Part shown: one piece after another, positions 38,588 through 48,216 of the stretch
Numbering within the stretch: the first letter of the stretch is position 1
How the letters are laid out: the number at the start of each line of letters is the position of its first letter
Source of the DNA: Polynucleobacter sp. MWH-P3-07-1
GTDB taxonomy: Bacteria; Pseudomonadota; Gammaproteobacteria; Burkholderiales; Burkholderiaceae
Reading direction: 5' to 3'
NCBI RefSeq assembly: GCF_018687555.1
Contig: NZ_CP061296.1
Span: 1,379,983 to 1,443,982, forward strand
Length of the DNA stretch: 64,000 nt
Position numbers and translations under genes: made by a program
The notes under the pieces: generated by a model
The model's input: only the letters and a program-made list of their open reading frames with translations
Databases searched by the model: none
What the model was told of the DNA's origin: nothing

Positions 38588-40078
38588 ATGAACGCACCCG
38601 AAGCATTATTTCCTAGCAGTTGGACCCAGGCCAAGAAACAACCTGAATTACTGAAGCTCGCAAAAACGATTTTGCTTGAGCCTACCGGCTTAACTGAGCA
38701 AGATCTTCATCGCACTTTCGGCAATATGTTTACGCATCGCCTTGATGATGCCGATCTTTACTTTCAGCACACCCGCAATGAAAGCTGGAGTCTTGAGGAA
38801 GGAATTGTGAAGTCCGGAAGTTTCAGTATTGACCAGGGTGTGGGTGTGCGTGCCATCTATGGTGATAAAACAGCCTTCGCCTATTCCGATGAAATGAATC
38901 TAGAGGCCCTGAATAAGGCTGCAAAAGCAACTCGTGTCATAGGCCCACAAGGCGGCAAACAAGCACTTGGCAGCAAAATTTTCATTCCCACTTCCAATGA
39001 GCTCTACTCCGATCTCAATCCCCTAGACTCCTTACAGCCTCAAGAAAAAATTGCACTGCTCGAAAGCATTGAGCGTCGAGCAAAAGCGCGTGATCCTCGC
39101 ATCATTCAAGTAATGGCCAGTCTCGCTGGTGAATTCGATGTGATCTTGGTGGTGCGTTCAGATGGTTTACTAGCTGCAGATATCAGGCCACTGGTTCGGA
39201 TTTCGGTTCATGTCATTGCAGAACAGAATGGCCGACGTGAGTCTGGCTCCTCTGGTGGCGGGGCGCGTCATGACTATTCTTACTTCAATAGCGAGCTGGT
39301 AAATCAATATGTCGATGAAGCCGTCGATAGTGCTTTAGTCAATTTAGACTCTAGACCAGCACCAGCAGGTCAAATGACGGTTGTGATGGGCCCAGGATGG
39401 CCTGGCGTTTTATTACATGAGGCTGTTGGACATGGCCTTGAAGGAGACTTTAATCGCAAAGGATCCTCTGCTTTTGCAGGGCGCATCGGTGAGCGGGTTG
39501 CCGCCAAGGGCGTCACTGTTGTTGATGATGGCACTCTCTCAGGCCGCAGAGGCTCTCTCAATATTGATGACGAAGGTACTCCGACACAATGCACCACGCT
39601 CATTGAGGATGGCGTTCTCAAAGGTTACATTCAGGATAGCTTGAATGCCCGCCTCATGAATATGCCCTTAACGGGCAATGGTCGACGTGAGAGTTTTGCA
39701 TCCTTGCCGATGCCCCGCATGACCAATACTTACATGCTTGCTGGTAAAGATGATCCAGAAGAAATTGTTGCCAGCATCAAACGTGGTCTATATGCCGTCA
39801 ATTTTGGCGGTGGCCAGGTCGATATCACTAGCGGTAAATTCGTTTTTTCGATCTCAGAGGCCTATTGGGTCGAAAACGGCAAAATCCAGTACCCCGTCAA
39901 AGGTGCCACCATTATTGGCAACGGGCCGGAATCACTAAAACAGGTTTCCATGATCGGAAATGATCTAAAACTGGATGGCGGTATCGGGGTTTGTGGCAAG
40001 GAAGGCCAGAGCGTTCCGGTAGGGGTTGGCCAACCCACTTTACGCATTGACGGCATGACTGTCGGTGGTACGGCTTAA
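38588..40078 (+). CDS. tldD: Metalloprotease TldD
   Basis: TldD of the TldD/TldE (PmbA) heterodimeric zinc protease, which digests unfolded peptides and matures some modified peptides. The zinc motif HEAVGH is at residues 277-282, followed by LEGDFNRK, and GVCGKEGQ near the C-terminus is conserved; 496 residues is normal. TldE is not in this window. It sits after the nitrilase-family gene, a neighbourhood known from other proteobacteria. Confidence 0.96.
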   Translation: MNAPEALFPSSWTQAKKQPELLKLAKTILLEPTGLTEQDLHRTFGNMFTHRLDDADLYFQHTRNESWSLEEGIVKSGSFSIDQGVGVRAIYGDKTAFAYSDEMNLEALNKAAKATRVIGPQGGKQALGSKIFIPTSNELYSDLNPLDSLQPQEKIALLESIERRAKARDPRIIQVMASLAGEFDVILVVRSDGLLAADIRPLVRISVHVIAEQNGRRESGSSGGGARHDYSYFNSELVNQYVDEAVDSALVNLDSRPAPAGQMTVVMGPGWPGVLLHEAVGHGLEGDFNRKGSSAFAGRIGERVAAKGVTVVDDGTLSGRRGSLNIDDEGTPTQCTTLIEDGVLKGYIQDSLNARLMNMPLTGNGRRESFASLPMPRMTNTYMLAGKDDPEEIVASIKRGLYAVNFGGGQVDITSGKFVFSISEAYWVENGKIQYPVKGATIIGNGPESLKQVSMIGNDLKLDGGIGVCGKEGQSVPVGVGQPTLRIDGMTVGGTA

Positions 40079-40098
40079 TACGGCTTAAAATAGCCGTA
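40069..40098 (+). promoter_or_regulatory. Duplicated hairpin arm and -10-like box at the DAHP synthase start
   Basis: The ten-base unit TACGGCTTAA occurs twice in tandem (40069-40078, 40079-40088), the first copy containing the tldD stop. Both can pair with AGCCGTA (40092-40098), whose last base is the A of the ATG. Within the unit, TAAAAT (40086-40091) is a -10-like hexamer six bases before the ATG, so the element could be promoter, hairpin or both. No Shine-Dalgarno sequence is present. Confidence 0.45.
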
Positions 40099-41222
40099 TG
40101 AGCCAACAAAACACCAACCCCGCTAATTGGTACGCCGCCGTTGACAAAACGTCGGATACCGACGACCAACGCATTCATAACATCACGGTTCTGCCTCCGC
40201 CAGAACACTTGATTCGTTTCTTTCCGATTTCGGGCACAGCAACTGAGGCACTAATCAGCAAAACTCGTGTCAAGATTCGGAACATCATTCACGGTAAGGA
40301 CGATCGTCTCTTAGTCATCATCGGCCCCTGCTCGATTCATGACCCCAGAGCTGCCTTGGAGTATTGCCAGCGTCTTTTAGCTGAACGTGAGCGTTTTGCG
40401 GGCGAACTTGAAATCGTCATGCGCGTCTATTTCGAAAAGCCCCGCACTACAGTTGGCTGGAAAGGCTTGATCAACGACCCCTACCTTGATGAGAGCTATC
40501 GTATTGAAGAGGGCTTGCGCATTGCGCGTCAAGTGTTGATGGAAATTAATCGTCTTGGTATGCCCGCTGGTAGCGAATTCCTGGATGTGATTTCGCCACA
40601 ATATATTGCTGATTTAATTTCTTGGGGTGCAATCGGCGCACGCACCACCGAGAGCCAAGTGCATCGCGAACTCGCTTCTGGTTTATCCGCTCCAATTGGC
40701 TTTAAGAATGGTACCGATGGCAATATCAAAATTGCTACTGATGCAATCCAAGCAGCAAGTCGTCCACACCACTTCTTATCAGTCCATAAAAATGGTCAAG
40801 TCTCCATCGTTGAGACCAAAGGCAATAAGGATTGTCACGTGATTTTACGTGGTGGCAAAGAACCAAACTACGAAGCCCAATATGTTCAAGCTGCCTGCGC
40901 TGAGCTCGAAGCAGCCAAGCTTCCAGCCAGTTTGATGGTTGACCTATCCCATGCAAATTCAAGCAAAAAGCATGAGCGTCAGATTATTGTTGCTGAAAAT
41001 ATTGCTGAGCAAATTGAATCGGGTTCAAATCAAATTTTTGGCGTGATGATCGAAAGTCACATTAAAGATGGTGCACAGAAATTTACACCAGGCAAAGATG
41101 ATCCAAGTCAACTTGAGTATGGCAAGAGTATTACGGATGCCTGCATTAATTGGGAAGACTCGGTAAATGTTTTACAAAGATTGGCGCTTGCAGTCAAGAA
41201 TCGTCGAAAGCTTAAGAAATAA
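40098..41222 (+). CDS. 3-deoxy-7-phosphoheptulonate synthase (class I DAHP synthase)
   Basis: First step of the shikimate pathway, condensing phosphoenolpyruvate and erythrose 4-phosphate. The 374-residue AroF/G/H-type protein shows LLVIIGPCSIHDP, EKPRTTVGWKGLINDP, GARTTESQVHRE, GFKNGTDG and MVDLSHANSSKKH. Which aromatic amino acid feeds back on it cannot be decided from the sequence. It is monocistronic, ended by a strong terminator. The start codon is the foot of a hairpin (see the adjacent element). Confidence 0.95.
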   Translation: MSQQNTNPANWYAAVDKTSDTDDQRIHNITVLPPPEHLIRFFPISGTATEALISKTRVKIRNIIHGKDDRLLVIIGPCSIHDPRAALEYCQRLLAERERFAGELEIVMRVYFEKPRTTVGWKGLINDPYLDESYRIEEGLRIARQVLMEINRLGMPAGSEFLDVISPQYIADLISWGAIGARTTESQVHRELASGLSAPIGFKNGTDGNIKIATDAIQAASRPHHFLSVHKNGQVSIVETKGNKDCHVILRGGKEPNYEAQYVQAACAELEAAKLPASLMVDLSHANSSKKHERQIIVAENIAEQIESGSNQIFGVMIESHIKDGAQKFTPGKDDPSQLEYGKSITDACINWEDSVNVLQRLALAVKNRRKLKK

Positions 41223-41243
41223 ACCAACGCTTTGTTTAGATCA

Positions 41244-41275
41244 AGAGACTAATTTATTTAGTCTCTTTTTTTTCG
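41244..41275 (+). terminator. Rho-independent terminator of the DAHP synthase gene
   Basis: Stem AAGAGACTAA/TTAGTCTCTT with a five-base loop, followed by T residues. It overlaps the last codons of the convergent cobalamin adenosyltransferase gene. Confidence 0.9.
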
Positions 41276-41823
41276 TGCTTCCACAATACATCCTGCCCAC
41301 CAGCAGCCCGATTTAAAACACGAGCCAAAACAAACAAGAGGTCAGAGAGTCGATTGAGATATTGGCGTGGAGCATCATTGATTTCAACATCCCATCCTAA
41401 ACGAACCACTGACCGTTCAGCACGACGACATACGGTCCGGCAAATATGTGCTTGTGCAGCTGCCATAGTGCCGCCAGGAAGAATGAATTCTGAAAGGGGC
41501 TCTAGGGTAGCGTTGTATTGAGCAAGCCATTCATCCAAACGGCTTACTTGTGTCTCTTTGAGGAGGGTGTAATTTGGAATACAAAGCTCGCCGCCCAAGT
41601 CGAACAAGTCATGTTGCACTTGTAGCAATAGATCCTGAAGGGCTTGGGAGACACTGCTTGGTAATGGGATTGCCAACAAAACCCCGATTTCGGAGTTCAG
41701 CTCGTCGACATCACCCATGGCGCAGATCCGCAAATGGTCTTTTTCGACCCGGCTGCCGTCGCCCAAACCAGTCATCCCGGCATCACCCGTTCTGGTCGCA
41801 ATTTTTGAAAGTCGGTTACCCAT
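41254..41823 (-). CDS. PduO-type ATP:cob(I)alamin adenosyltransferase
   Basis: Makes adenosylcobalamin from cob(I)alamin and ATP. The 189-residue protein begins with the ATP-binding TRTGDAGMTGLGDGSRVEK motif and contains FILPGG and CRTVCRRAERSV, both PduO-type hallmarks. No other B12 gene is nearby, so it probably serves cobalamin salvage or a B12-dependent mutase encoded elsewhere. A perfect TATAAT lies six bases before the ATG and there is no Shine-Dalgarno sequence. Confidence 0.94.
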   Translation of the reverse strand: MGNRLSKIATRTGDAGMTGLGDGSRVEKDHLRICAMGDVDELNSEIGVLLAIPLPSSVSQALQDLLLQVQHDLFDLGGELCIPNYTLLKETQVSRLDEWLAQYNATLEPLSEFILPGGTMAAAQAHICRTVCRRAERSVVRLGWDVEINDAPRQYLNRLSDLLFVLARVLNRAAGGQDVLWKHEKKETK

Positions 41824-41829
41824 GAACTC

Positions 41830-41835
41830 ATTATA
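41830..41835 (-). promoter_or_regulatory. Consensus -10 of the adenosyltransferase gene (leaderless candidate)
   Basis: A perfect TATAAT on the minus strand ends six bases before the ATG at 41823; the predicted transcript begins at the start codon. No good -35 is seen. Confidence 0.5.
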
Positions 41836-41845
41836 GGTAAATGGC

Positions 41846-41851
41846 TAAAAT
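41846..41851 (+). promoter_or_regulatory. Candidate -10 of glcD (leaderless candidate)
   Basis: TAAAAT ends seven bases before the ATG at 41859. It overlaps two upstream in-frame ATGs (41841, 41850), which would then not be in the mRNA. Confidence 0.35.
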
Positions 41852-41858
41852 GGCAGTT

Positions 41859-43355
41859 ATGAATATGGTCGCCCCACCCCCTGATCTCGCAATCATTAGC
41901 GCTTTACAGACTAAGCTGGTTGCCGCCCTACGCCCAATCCTGCCTGAAGATGGCCTCCTTTGGGAGCCTGAAGACACGATTCCCTATGAATGTGATGGCT
42001 TAGCGGCCTATCGCAGGATGCCTCTAGCCGTTGCATTGCCAGAGACTGAGGCTCAAGTTGCCCAAATTCTGAAGATTTGTCATGCCATGAATATCCCTGT
42101 TGTTCCTAGGGGGTCAGGCACTGGTCTTTCTGGTGGAGCAATGCCGATTGCCCAAGGCCTAGTCCTCTCTCTAGCTAAGCTCAAAAAGATTGTCAGTATT
42201 GACCCTTTTACTCGTACCGCCGTTGTCCAGCCAGGCGTTCGTAATTTAGCAATCTCTGAAGCAGTTGCACATCTCGGCTTATATTACGCGCCCGATCCTT
42301 CATCCCAAATTGCCTGCTCAATTGGCGGCAATGTAAATGAGAACTCTGGAGGAGTGCACTGCCTGAAGTACGGCCTAACCCTACACAATGTTCTCCGTGT
42401 TCGTGCCGTACTCATGAATGGCGAAATCGTTGAATTTGGTGGACTAGCCCCAGATGCACCAGGATTAGATTTAATGTCGGTGATGATCGGTAGCGAGGGC
42501 ATGCTCGCAGTGGTAACTGAAGTTACCGTAAAGCTCGTACCTAAGCCCAAACTTGCAAGAGTCATCATGGCGAGCTTTGACGATATTGAAAAAGGTGGCA
42601 ATGCCGTTGCAGCCATTATTGCCGCAGGGATTATTCCTGCCGGTTTAGAGATGATGGACAAAGCAACTACACGTGCCGTAGAAGAATTTGTTCACGCAGG
42701 CTATGACCTCGATGCGGAAGCGATTCTGCTCTGCGAATCCGACGGTACTCCAGAAGAAGTTGCTGAAGAAATTGAGCGCATGACTGAAGTTCTGAAAAAA
42801 GCTGGGGCAAGTGGCATTCAGATCTCACGTGATGAAGCTGAACGTTTGAAGTTTTGGAGCGGGAGAAAAAATGCTTTCCCTGCAGCTGGACGTCTCGCAG
42901 CTGATTACTACTGTATGGATGGCACTATTCCCCGCCGCCACATCGCTACTCTCTTGAAACGCATTCAGGGAATGGAGAAGAAATATGGCCTTGGTTGCTT
43001 AAATGTATTTCATGCGGGCGACGGCAATATGCATCCGCTTATTTTATTTAATGGCGCCGATCAAGACGAATGGCATCGCGCTGAAGACTTTGGTTCTGAA
43101 ATTTTAGAAGCCTGTGTTGAATTGGGTGGCACGATTACAGGCGAGCACGGCGTTGGTATCGAGAAGATCAATACGATGTGCATTCAGTTTGGTGAAGGTG
43201 AACGCGAATCGTTTTGGGGCGTAAAAAATGCCTTTGATCCAGATAAATTACTCAATCCAGATAAAGCGATTCCCACACTCAATCGCTGTGCAGAATATGG
43301 TCGTATGCGGATTAGCAAAGGAATCCTCCCTCACCCAGAGTTGGAGCGCTTTTAA
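41859..43355 (+). CDS. glcD: Glycolate oxidase subunit GlcD (FAD-linked)
   Basis: FAD subunit of the membrane-associated glycolate dehydrogenase that oxidises glycolate to glyoxylate. The FAD-binding motif PRGSGTGLSGGAMP and DPSSQIACSIGGNVNENSGG are typical, as are the C-terminal FHAGDGNMHP and GTITGEHGVGIEK. Four nearby ATGs (41841, 41850, 41859, 41868) are in frame; I choose 41859 (498 residues) from the -10 placement, with low certainty. The stop and the glcE start share one base (TAATG). Confidence 0.94.
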   Translation: MNMVAPPPDLAIISALQTKLVAALRPILPEDGLLWEPEDTIPYECDGLAAYRRMPLAVALPETEAQVAQILKICHAMNIPVVPRGSGTGLSGGAMPIAQGLVLSLAKLKKIVSIDPFTRTAVVQPGVRNLAISEAVAHLGLYYAPDPSSQIACSIGGNVNENSGGVHCLKYGLTLHNVLRVRAVLMNGEIVEFGGLAPDAPGLDLMSVMIGSEGMLAVVTEVTVKLVPKPKLARVIMASFDDIEKGGNAVAAIIAAGIIPAGLEMMDKATTRAVEEFVHAGYDLDAEAILLCESDGTPEEVAEEIERMTEVLKKAGASGIQISRDEAERLKFWSGRKNAFPAAGRLAADYYCMDGTIPRRHIATLLKRIQGMEKKYGLGCLNVFHAGDGNMHPLILFNGADQDEWHRAEDFGSEILEACVELGGTITGEHGVGIEKINTMCIQFGEGERESFWGVKNAFDPDKLLNPDKAIPTLNRCAEYGRMRISKGILPHPELERF

Positions 43356-44509
43356 TGAGTCCTGCAGATTCCCAGCAGCACATTGAGTCTTTTCGTAAAC
43401 AGATTCTCGAGGCAGCACAATCTAAAACGCCTTTATCCATTGAGGGTGGCGGTACTAAAGCATGGTACGGCAACCCCAATTCATTTTCTAAGCTCAGCAC
43501 CAAAGCTTATAGCGGCATCCTCGACTATCAACCTGAAGAGCTAGTAATCACCGCTTGTGCCGGTACTCCACTAAAAGAAATTGAAAGAGTCCTGTCTGAG
43601 AAAAATCAAATGCTTGCCTTTGAGCCCCCACATTTCGGTGAAGGCGCTACGCTTGGAGGCGTCATCGCGGCAGGCTTAGCTGGTCCAGCTCGTATCAGCG
43701 TAGGTAACTTACGTGACTTTGTTTTAGGCGCTCGCATCATGGATGGCAAGGGTCAAGATTTATCTTTCGGCGGCAAAGTGATGAAAAACGTTGCAGGCTA
43801 TGATGTATCTCGTCTCATGCCGGGATCCTTAGGTACTCTTGCACTCATCCTAGAAGCATCAGTCAAAGTCTTACCAAAACCCGCTGCTAGTACGAGCATT
43901 CGCTGTCAAATAACGCAAGCTGCTGCTTTACAAAGCTTGAATGAATCTGCCGGTCAACCTCTACCCCTATCCGCAAGTTGCTGGATTGGTAAAAACCGAG
44001 CCGATAGCTTTGGTGAGCTCACTATTCGATTGGCAGGAGCAGAAGCAGCGGTTTATGCCGCAAAAATATCCCTGTGTTCCAGTCTCAATGCGAAAGAGCT
44101 GGATGTTAAAGAGGCGGAAGCTTTTTGGAGCAATCTTCGAGAGCAGCAGTTACCAGACTTTACAAGCCTGGCAGCTGATGAAACACTCTATCGCCTCGCC
44201 TTGCCTGCAGCCTGTGGTTTGCTTGAACTGAACAATATGTCTGATGACATTATTTTAGAGTGGCATGGTCAAGAGCGTTGGCTAAAAGGTCTAAGTGATG
44301 ACGCCACTTTTAACGCTCTAAAAAAAATTGCGAGCGCTCATGGTGGACATGCAATGCGTTTTCGTCAGGGCTCGAATGTGAATCCTGCAAATCAACGCTT
44401 TACTCAGCTCAGTGAACAAAGTCATTCGCTAGCGCTTGAGCCAATTCAGGCTAGGCTCAGAGCTAGCTTTGACCCTTCCGGTGTTTTTGCCACCCATCGT
44501 CTTCCATAA
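43355..44509 (+). CDS. glcE: Glycolate oxidase subunit GlcE
   Basis: Second flavin-fold subunit of glycolate oxidase, paralogous to the N-terminal part of GlcD. GGGTKAWYGN near the start, then GATLGGVIAAGLAGPARISVG and GGKVMKNVAGYDVSRLMPGSLGTLALI are conserved; 384 residues is a little above E. coli GlcE (about 350). The start codon overlaps the glcD stop, and glcF follows 7 bases after the stop. Confidence 0.94.
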   Translation: MSPADSQQHIESFRKQILEAAQSKTPLSIEGGGTKAWYGNPNSFSKLSTKAYSGILDYQPEELVITACAGTPLKEIERVLSEKNQMLAFEPPHFGEGATLGGVIAAGLAGPARISVGNLRDFVLGARIMDGKGQDLSFGGKVMKNVAGYDVSRLMPGSLGTLALILEASVKVLPKPAASTSIRCQITQAAALQSLNESAGQPLPLSASCWIGKNRADSFGELTIRLAGAEAAVYAAKISLCSSLNAKELDVKEAEAFWSNLREQQLPDFTSLAADETLYRLALPAACGLLELNNMSDDIILEWHGQERWLKGLSDDATFNALKKIASAHGGHAMRFRQGSNVNPANQRFTQLSEQSHSLALEPIQARLRASFDPSGVFATHRLP

Positions 44510-44516
44510 GTAATCA

Positions 44517-45794
44517 ATGCAAACTGAACTCGCCCCCCAATTTCAAAATACCGCTGAAGGTTTAGAAGCCGCCCGAATTTTAGGTAAATGTGTTCATTGT
44601 GGATTCTGTACCGCCACCTGTCCTACATATCAACTCCTAGGCGATGAGTTAGATGGGCCGCGCGGACGCATCTATCTGATTAAGCAAATGGCTGAAGGCC
44701 AAGCGCCTACCGAAAAAACCCGCCTACATCTAGATCGCTGCCTAACCTGCCGCAACTGTGAAAGCACCTGTCCTAGCGGTGTTCAATACGGCAAACTCAT
44801 CGATATTGGGCGCCAATGGGCTGAAGACAATACTGCTGCGCGCCCCCTGAAAGATCGTCTCACCCGTTGGGCTCTCAAGGAGGGCTTAACCAGTCCTACC
44901 CTGATGAAGACGGCAATGAAATTGGGTCGTCTAGTACGCCCGATTCTGCCGCCTAGTATGAAGCGAAAAATTCCGCACCTCAAGAATAAAGCGCTTCACC
45001 CTAATACCAACCCTCACCATCGACCCCAAACAGAGCATGCTCGGAAAATGCTCTTGCTGGAAGGTTGCGTTCAACCCGATATGCTGCCGAATGTGAATTC
45101 TGCTACCGCTCGGGTATTGCACGCGCTGAATATTCAACTGATTAGCGCGCCTAAGGCGACCTGCTGTGGCGCTCTGCGTTATCACCTCAATGACCAAGTC
45201 GGCGGCTTAAGCGATGCCAAACAAAATATTGATGCCTGGTGGCCTTTAATTGAGTCTGGGGTCGAGGCAATTGTGATGACCGCCTCTGGTTGTGGTGTGA
45301 TGGTTAAGGATTATGGACACCTCTTAGCTGATGATCCAATATATGCAGCCAAAGCAAAAAGGGTTTCAGAGCTAACGAAAGACATCTCCGAAATCTTGCC
45401 TTCACTCCAAAATGAATTACTGGAATTGATTGGTAGCGACCAGAAACCAGGTGTGGTTTATCACCCACCCTGCACCTTGCAACATGGCCAACAAATCCGT
45501 GGTCAAGTTGAAAAATTGCTGACCAGTTTAGGTGTGGGAGTACGATTGTGTGCAGATAGCCATTTATGCTGTGGCTCAGCTGGCACCTATTCCATTACAC
45601 AGCCTGAACTTTCAGAGCAATTACGCAAGCAAAAATTAATGCACCTACAAACAGCATGCGAAGAATCGGATGCTGAGTTGATCGTATCAGGAAATATTGG
45701 CTGCATTGCCCATCTACAACAGGATCAAACTCCCGTTGTTCATTGGATAGAATTAGTCGATCAACTCCTGACTCAGCAAGCAGAGAAAAAATGA
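44517..45794 (+). CDS. glcF: Glycolate oxidase iron-sulfur subunit GlcF
   Basis: Electron-transfer subunit passing electrons from the flavin to the quinone pool. Two 4Fe-4S ferredoxin motifs are seen at C25-C28-C31-C35 and C75-C78-C81-C85, followed by two CCG domains (CCGALRYH and CCGSAGTY). At 425 residues it has normal length. The stop overlaps the yggS start (ATGA). There is no glcC regulator or glcB malate synthase gene next to the operon in this window. Confidence 0.95.
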   Translation: MQTELAPQFQNTAEGLEAARILGKCVHCGFCTATCPTYQLLGDELDGPRGRIYLIKQMAEGQAPTEKTRLHLDRCLTCRNCESTCPSGVQYGKLIDIGRQWAEDNTAARPLKDRLTRWALKEGLTSPTLMKTAMKLGRLVRPILPPSMKRKIPHLKNKALHPNTNPHHRPQTEHARKMLLLEGCVQPDMLPNVNSATARVLHALNIQLISAPKATCCGALRYHLNDQVGGLSDAKQNIDAWWPLIESGVEAIVMTASGCGVMVKDYGHLLADDPIYAAKAKRVSELTKDISEILPSLQNELLELIGSDQKPGVVYHPPCTLQHGQQIRGQVEKLLTSLGVGVRLCADSHLCCGSAGTYSITQPELSEQLRKQKLMHLQTACEESDAELIVSGNIGCIAHLQQDQTPVVHWIELVDQLLTQQAEKK

Positions 45795-46516
45795 CGCTGA
45801 TTGCGACCCATCTTGGACAGGTTCGTCGACGGATTCAAGATGCTGCCTTAGCGGTCAAGCGCAATCCCAGTGGTATTACTCTGATGGCGGTCAGCAAAAC
45901 CTTTCCTGTCCAGGATATTGAGCAAGCCATTGCAGCAGGTCAAATGGTATTTGGGGAAAACTATGTACAGGAAGGGATTGAGAAAATCCAAATCCTCTCA
46001 GCCTTGCATCCCAAACTCGAGTGGCATTTTATTGGTCCACTCCAAAGCAATAAAACTAAAGATGTAGCGGCTCATTTTGATTGGGTGCACAGTATTGATC
46101 GCCTCAAGATTGCCGAGAGGCTTTCTATTCAACGTGGGGAACTTGCTATTCCCAAGAAGCTGCAGCTTTGTGTACAGGTCAATGTCAGCAATGAAGACTC
46201 CAAAAGCGGCATCCCTTTAAAGGAAGCACAAACACTCTGTAGCGCCATCGCCCAATTGCCTCACGTTTCCCTAAGAGGTTTAATGGCTATTCCTGCGCCG
46301 ACCTCAGATCTCATCATCCAGGGACAAGCTTTTGAGGCGGTAGAAGATTGCTTCAAGCAAATTCAGGCCAAATACTCCAAAGAAGTAGGATTTCAAGAAT
46401 TTAATACCTTATCAATGGGAATGTCGGATGATATGGAGTCTGCAATAGCCCATGGGAGTACGATTGTCCGAGTGGGTACCGCGATATTTGGTAAGCGAGA
46501 TAAGATAAGCGCATGA
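45791..46516 (+). CDS. YggS-family PLP homeostasis protein (PLPBP)
   Basis: A pyridoxal-phosphate-binding protein of the YggS/ProSC family that buffers PLP and amino-acid pools; it has no known enzyme activity. K36 in LMAVSKTFP is the PLP-binding lysine, followed by FGENYVQE, WHFIGPLQSNK and LSMGMSDDMESAI. The start at 45791 overlaps the glcF stop; 241 residues is normal. The proC start overlaps its stop, the classic yggS-proC pair. Confidence 0.94.
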   Translation: MTLIATHLGQVRRRIQDAALAVKRNPSGITLMAVSKTFPVQDIEQAIAAGQMVFGENYVQEGIEKIQILSALHPKLEWHFIGPLQSNKTKDVAAHFDWVHSIDRLKIAERLSIQRGELAIPKKLQLCVQVNVSNEDSKSGIPLKEAQTLCSAIAQLPHVSLRGLMAIPAPTSDLIIQGQAFEAVEDCFKQIQAKYSKEVGFQEFNTLSMGMSDDMESAIAHGSTIVRVGTAIFGKRDKISA

Positions 46517-47373
46517 CAAACAAAGATCAATTTACTAACGATATTCATATCACCTTCATTGGTGGCGGCAATATGGGCCGCGCCATGATTGGCGGCCTTC
46601 TTCATGACGGCCTTCGCTCAACTCAGGTATCGGTGGTTGAAGCAAAAGCTGACACGGCAGTAGCTCTCATTAACGACTTTTCAATTAAGCTGATCACTTC
46701 GATAGATCAAATCGCTTTAGATGCTGCCAAAAATAATGTCATCGTCATGGCAGTCAAGCCCCAGGACTTTAAAGTGGTTTCTCACGCTCTTAGCGCTCAA
46801 CTTCAAAACTCTCTAGCAAAACCTTTAATCCTCAGTATTGCTGCAGGAATACGTATCGCTGACATGAGCCGCTGGCTTGCTCAGTCCCGTTGCGTCCGAG
46901 CAATGCCGAATACCCCCGCCCTCATTGGAAAAGGCATCACTGGTCTATTTTCTGAGACTGGCGTTAGTCAGGCTGACCGTGAATTAGCAGAAGGCATTTG
47001 CAAGGCGGTTGGGCAAACAGTTTGGGTAGATGAAGAGCCACTTTTGGATGCTGTGACTGCCTTATCTGGCAGCGGCCCCGCTTACGTATTTGCTTTCCTG
47101 GAAGCATTACAAGCTGGCGGTGAAAAACTCGGGCTAGATTCAGCAACTGCGCGCAAGTTGGCTTATGCGACGCTTGAAGGCGCATCTCAACTCGCTAATC
47201 ATTCTGTAGAAAGTGCCGGCGCCCTTCGTGAAAGGGTGACATCAAAAGGAGGTACTACTGCTGCCGCCTTAGAGGTACTTAAAGATTTAGACTGGCAAGC
47301 CATACTTGGGAAAGCCCTTGCCGCAGCCCAGGAGCGCAGCAAAACCATGGGCGATGAATTAGGTCAGGGATAA
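46513..47373 (+). CDS. proC: Pyrroline-5-carboxylate reductase
   Basis: NAD(P)H-dependent last step of proline synthesis. The Rossmann motif [17 protein letters not shown] is near the N-terminus, and [31 protein letters not shown] and [15 protein letters not shown] are conserved; 286 residues. The ATG overlaps the yggS stop. Its 3' end overlaps the convergent ubiA by 15 bases. Confidence 0.96.
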   Translation: MTNKDQFTNDIHITFIGGGNMGRAMIGGLLHDGLRSTQVSVVEAKADTAVALINDFSIKLITSIDQIALDAAKNNVIVMAVKPQDFKVVSHALSAQLQNSLAKPLILSIAAGIRIADMSRWLAQSRCVRAMPNTPALIGKGITGLFSETGVSQADRELAEGICKAVGQTVWVDEEPLLDAVTALSGSGPAYVFAFLEALQAGGEKLGLDSATARKLAYATLEGASQLANHSVESAGALRERVTSKGGTTAAALEVLKDLDWQAILGKALAAAQERSKTMGDELGQG

Positions 47374-48216
47374 ACCCAAAACGATTCCTAAGAACAGGAA
47401 TCCTCCCAACCAATTATTGTGAAGAAACGCCCTGAAGCAATCATTGCGTGAGCGAGTAGATACTAGTCTTAGGTGATACAAAGCGCACAGCAATGCAGCT
47501 CCCCAGCCTAGCCAAAAATACCCACTCAGATGAGCAAGTTGAGCAACGATCATTTGACTCAATAGCAGCAGACCATAACAAATTCCAATCGCAGCTATAT
47601 CAAAACGACCAAATGTAATTGCTGAAGTTTTGATGCCGATGCGAATATCGTCTTCACGATCCACCATGGCATAAGCAGTATCGTAAGCAATCGCCCAAAA
47701 GATATTGCCGACAAATAAAATCCACGCCTCTAGTGGTACGAATCCCAATACAGCGGCATAAGCCATTGGGATACCAAAACCAAACGCTACACCCAGCACT
47801 GCTTGAGGAATGGCAAAGAAACGCTTGGTAAATGGATAAACTGCAGCGATCAGTACTGCAAAAATAGATAAGACTTTGGTCAATAGATTGAGTGGCTGAA
47901 TTAAAGCAAAAGCAAGTAAGGCCAAAAGTATTGCAAGCCAAACTGCTTCTTTGCCCGAGATCTGACCGCTGGTCACGGGACGATGTTGGGTTCTGAGAAC
48001 ATCGCGATCAAAATCTTGATCTGCATAATCGTTAATGGCGCAACCTGCACTGCGCATCAGGAAAGTGCCTAACGTGAAAATCAATAGAATCTGTAGATTT
48101 GGTAAGCCACCACTTGCTAGCCACAAAGCCCACCAAGTCGGCCACAGCAGCAGCAGTGTGCCGATGGGTTTATCCAATCGAATGAGACGTGCATAGGCCC
48201 GCAAGCGCTCACGCAT
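47359..48216 (-). CDS. ubiA: 4-hydroxybenzoate octaprenyltransferase
   Basis: Membrane prenyltransferase of ubiquinone synthesis. The first aspartate-rich motif NDYADQDFD (62-70) and the second [12 protein letters not shown] motif are present, with about eight membrane segments in 285 residues. Its start lies 8 bases inside the oxyR 3' end, so it is probably co-transcribed with recG and oxyR. Confidence 0.96.
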   Translation of the reverse strand: MRERLRAYARLIRLDKPIGTLLLLWPTWWALWLASGGLPNLQILLIFTLGTFLMRSAGCAINDYADQDFDRDVLRTQHRPVTSGQISGKEAVWLAILLALLAFALIQPLNLLTKVLSIFAVLIAAVYPFTKRFFAIPQAVLGVAFGFGIPMAYAAVLGFVPLEAWILFVGNIFWAIAYDTAYAMVDREDDIRIGIKTSAITFGRFDIAAIGICYGLLLLSQMIVAQLAHLSGYFWLGWGAALLCALYHLRLVSTRSRNDCFRAFLHNNWLGGFLFLGIVLGLSLT

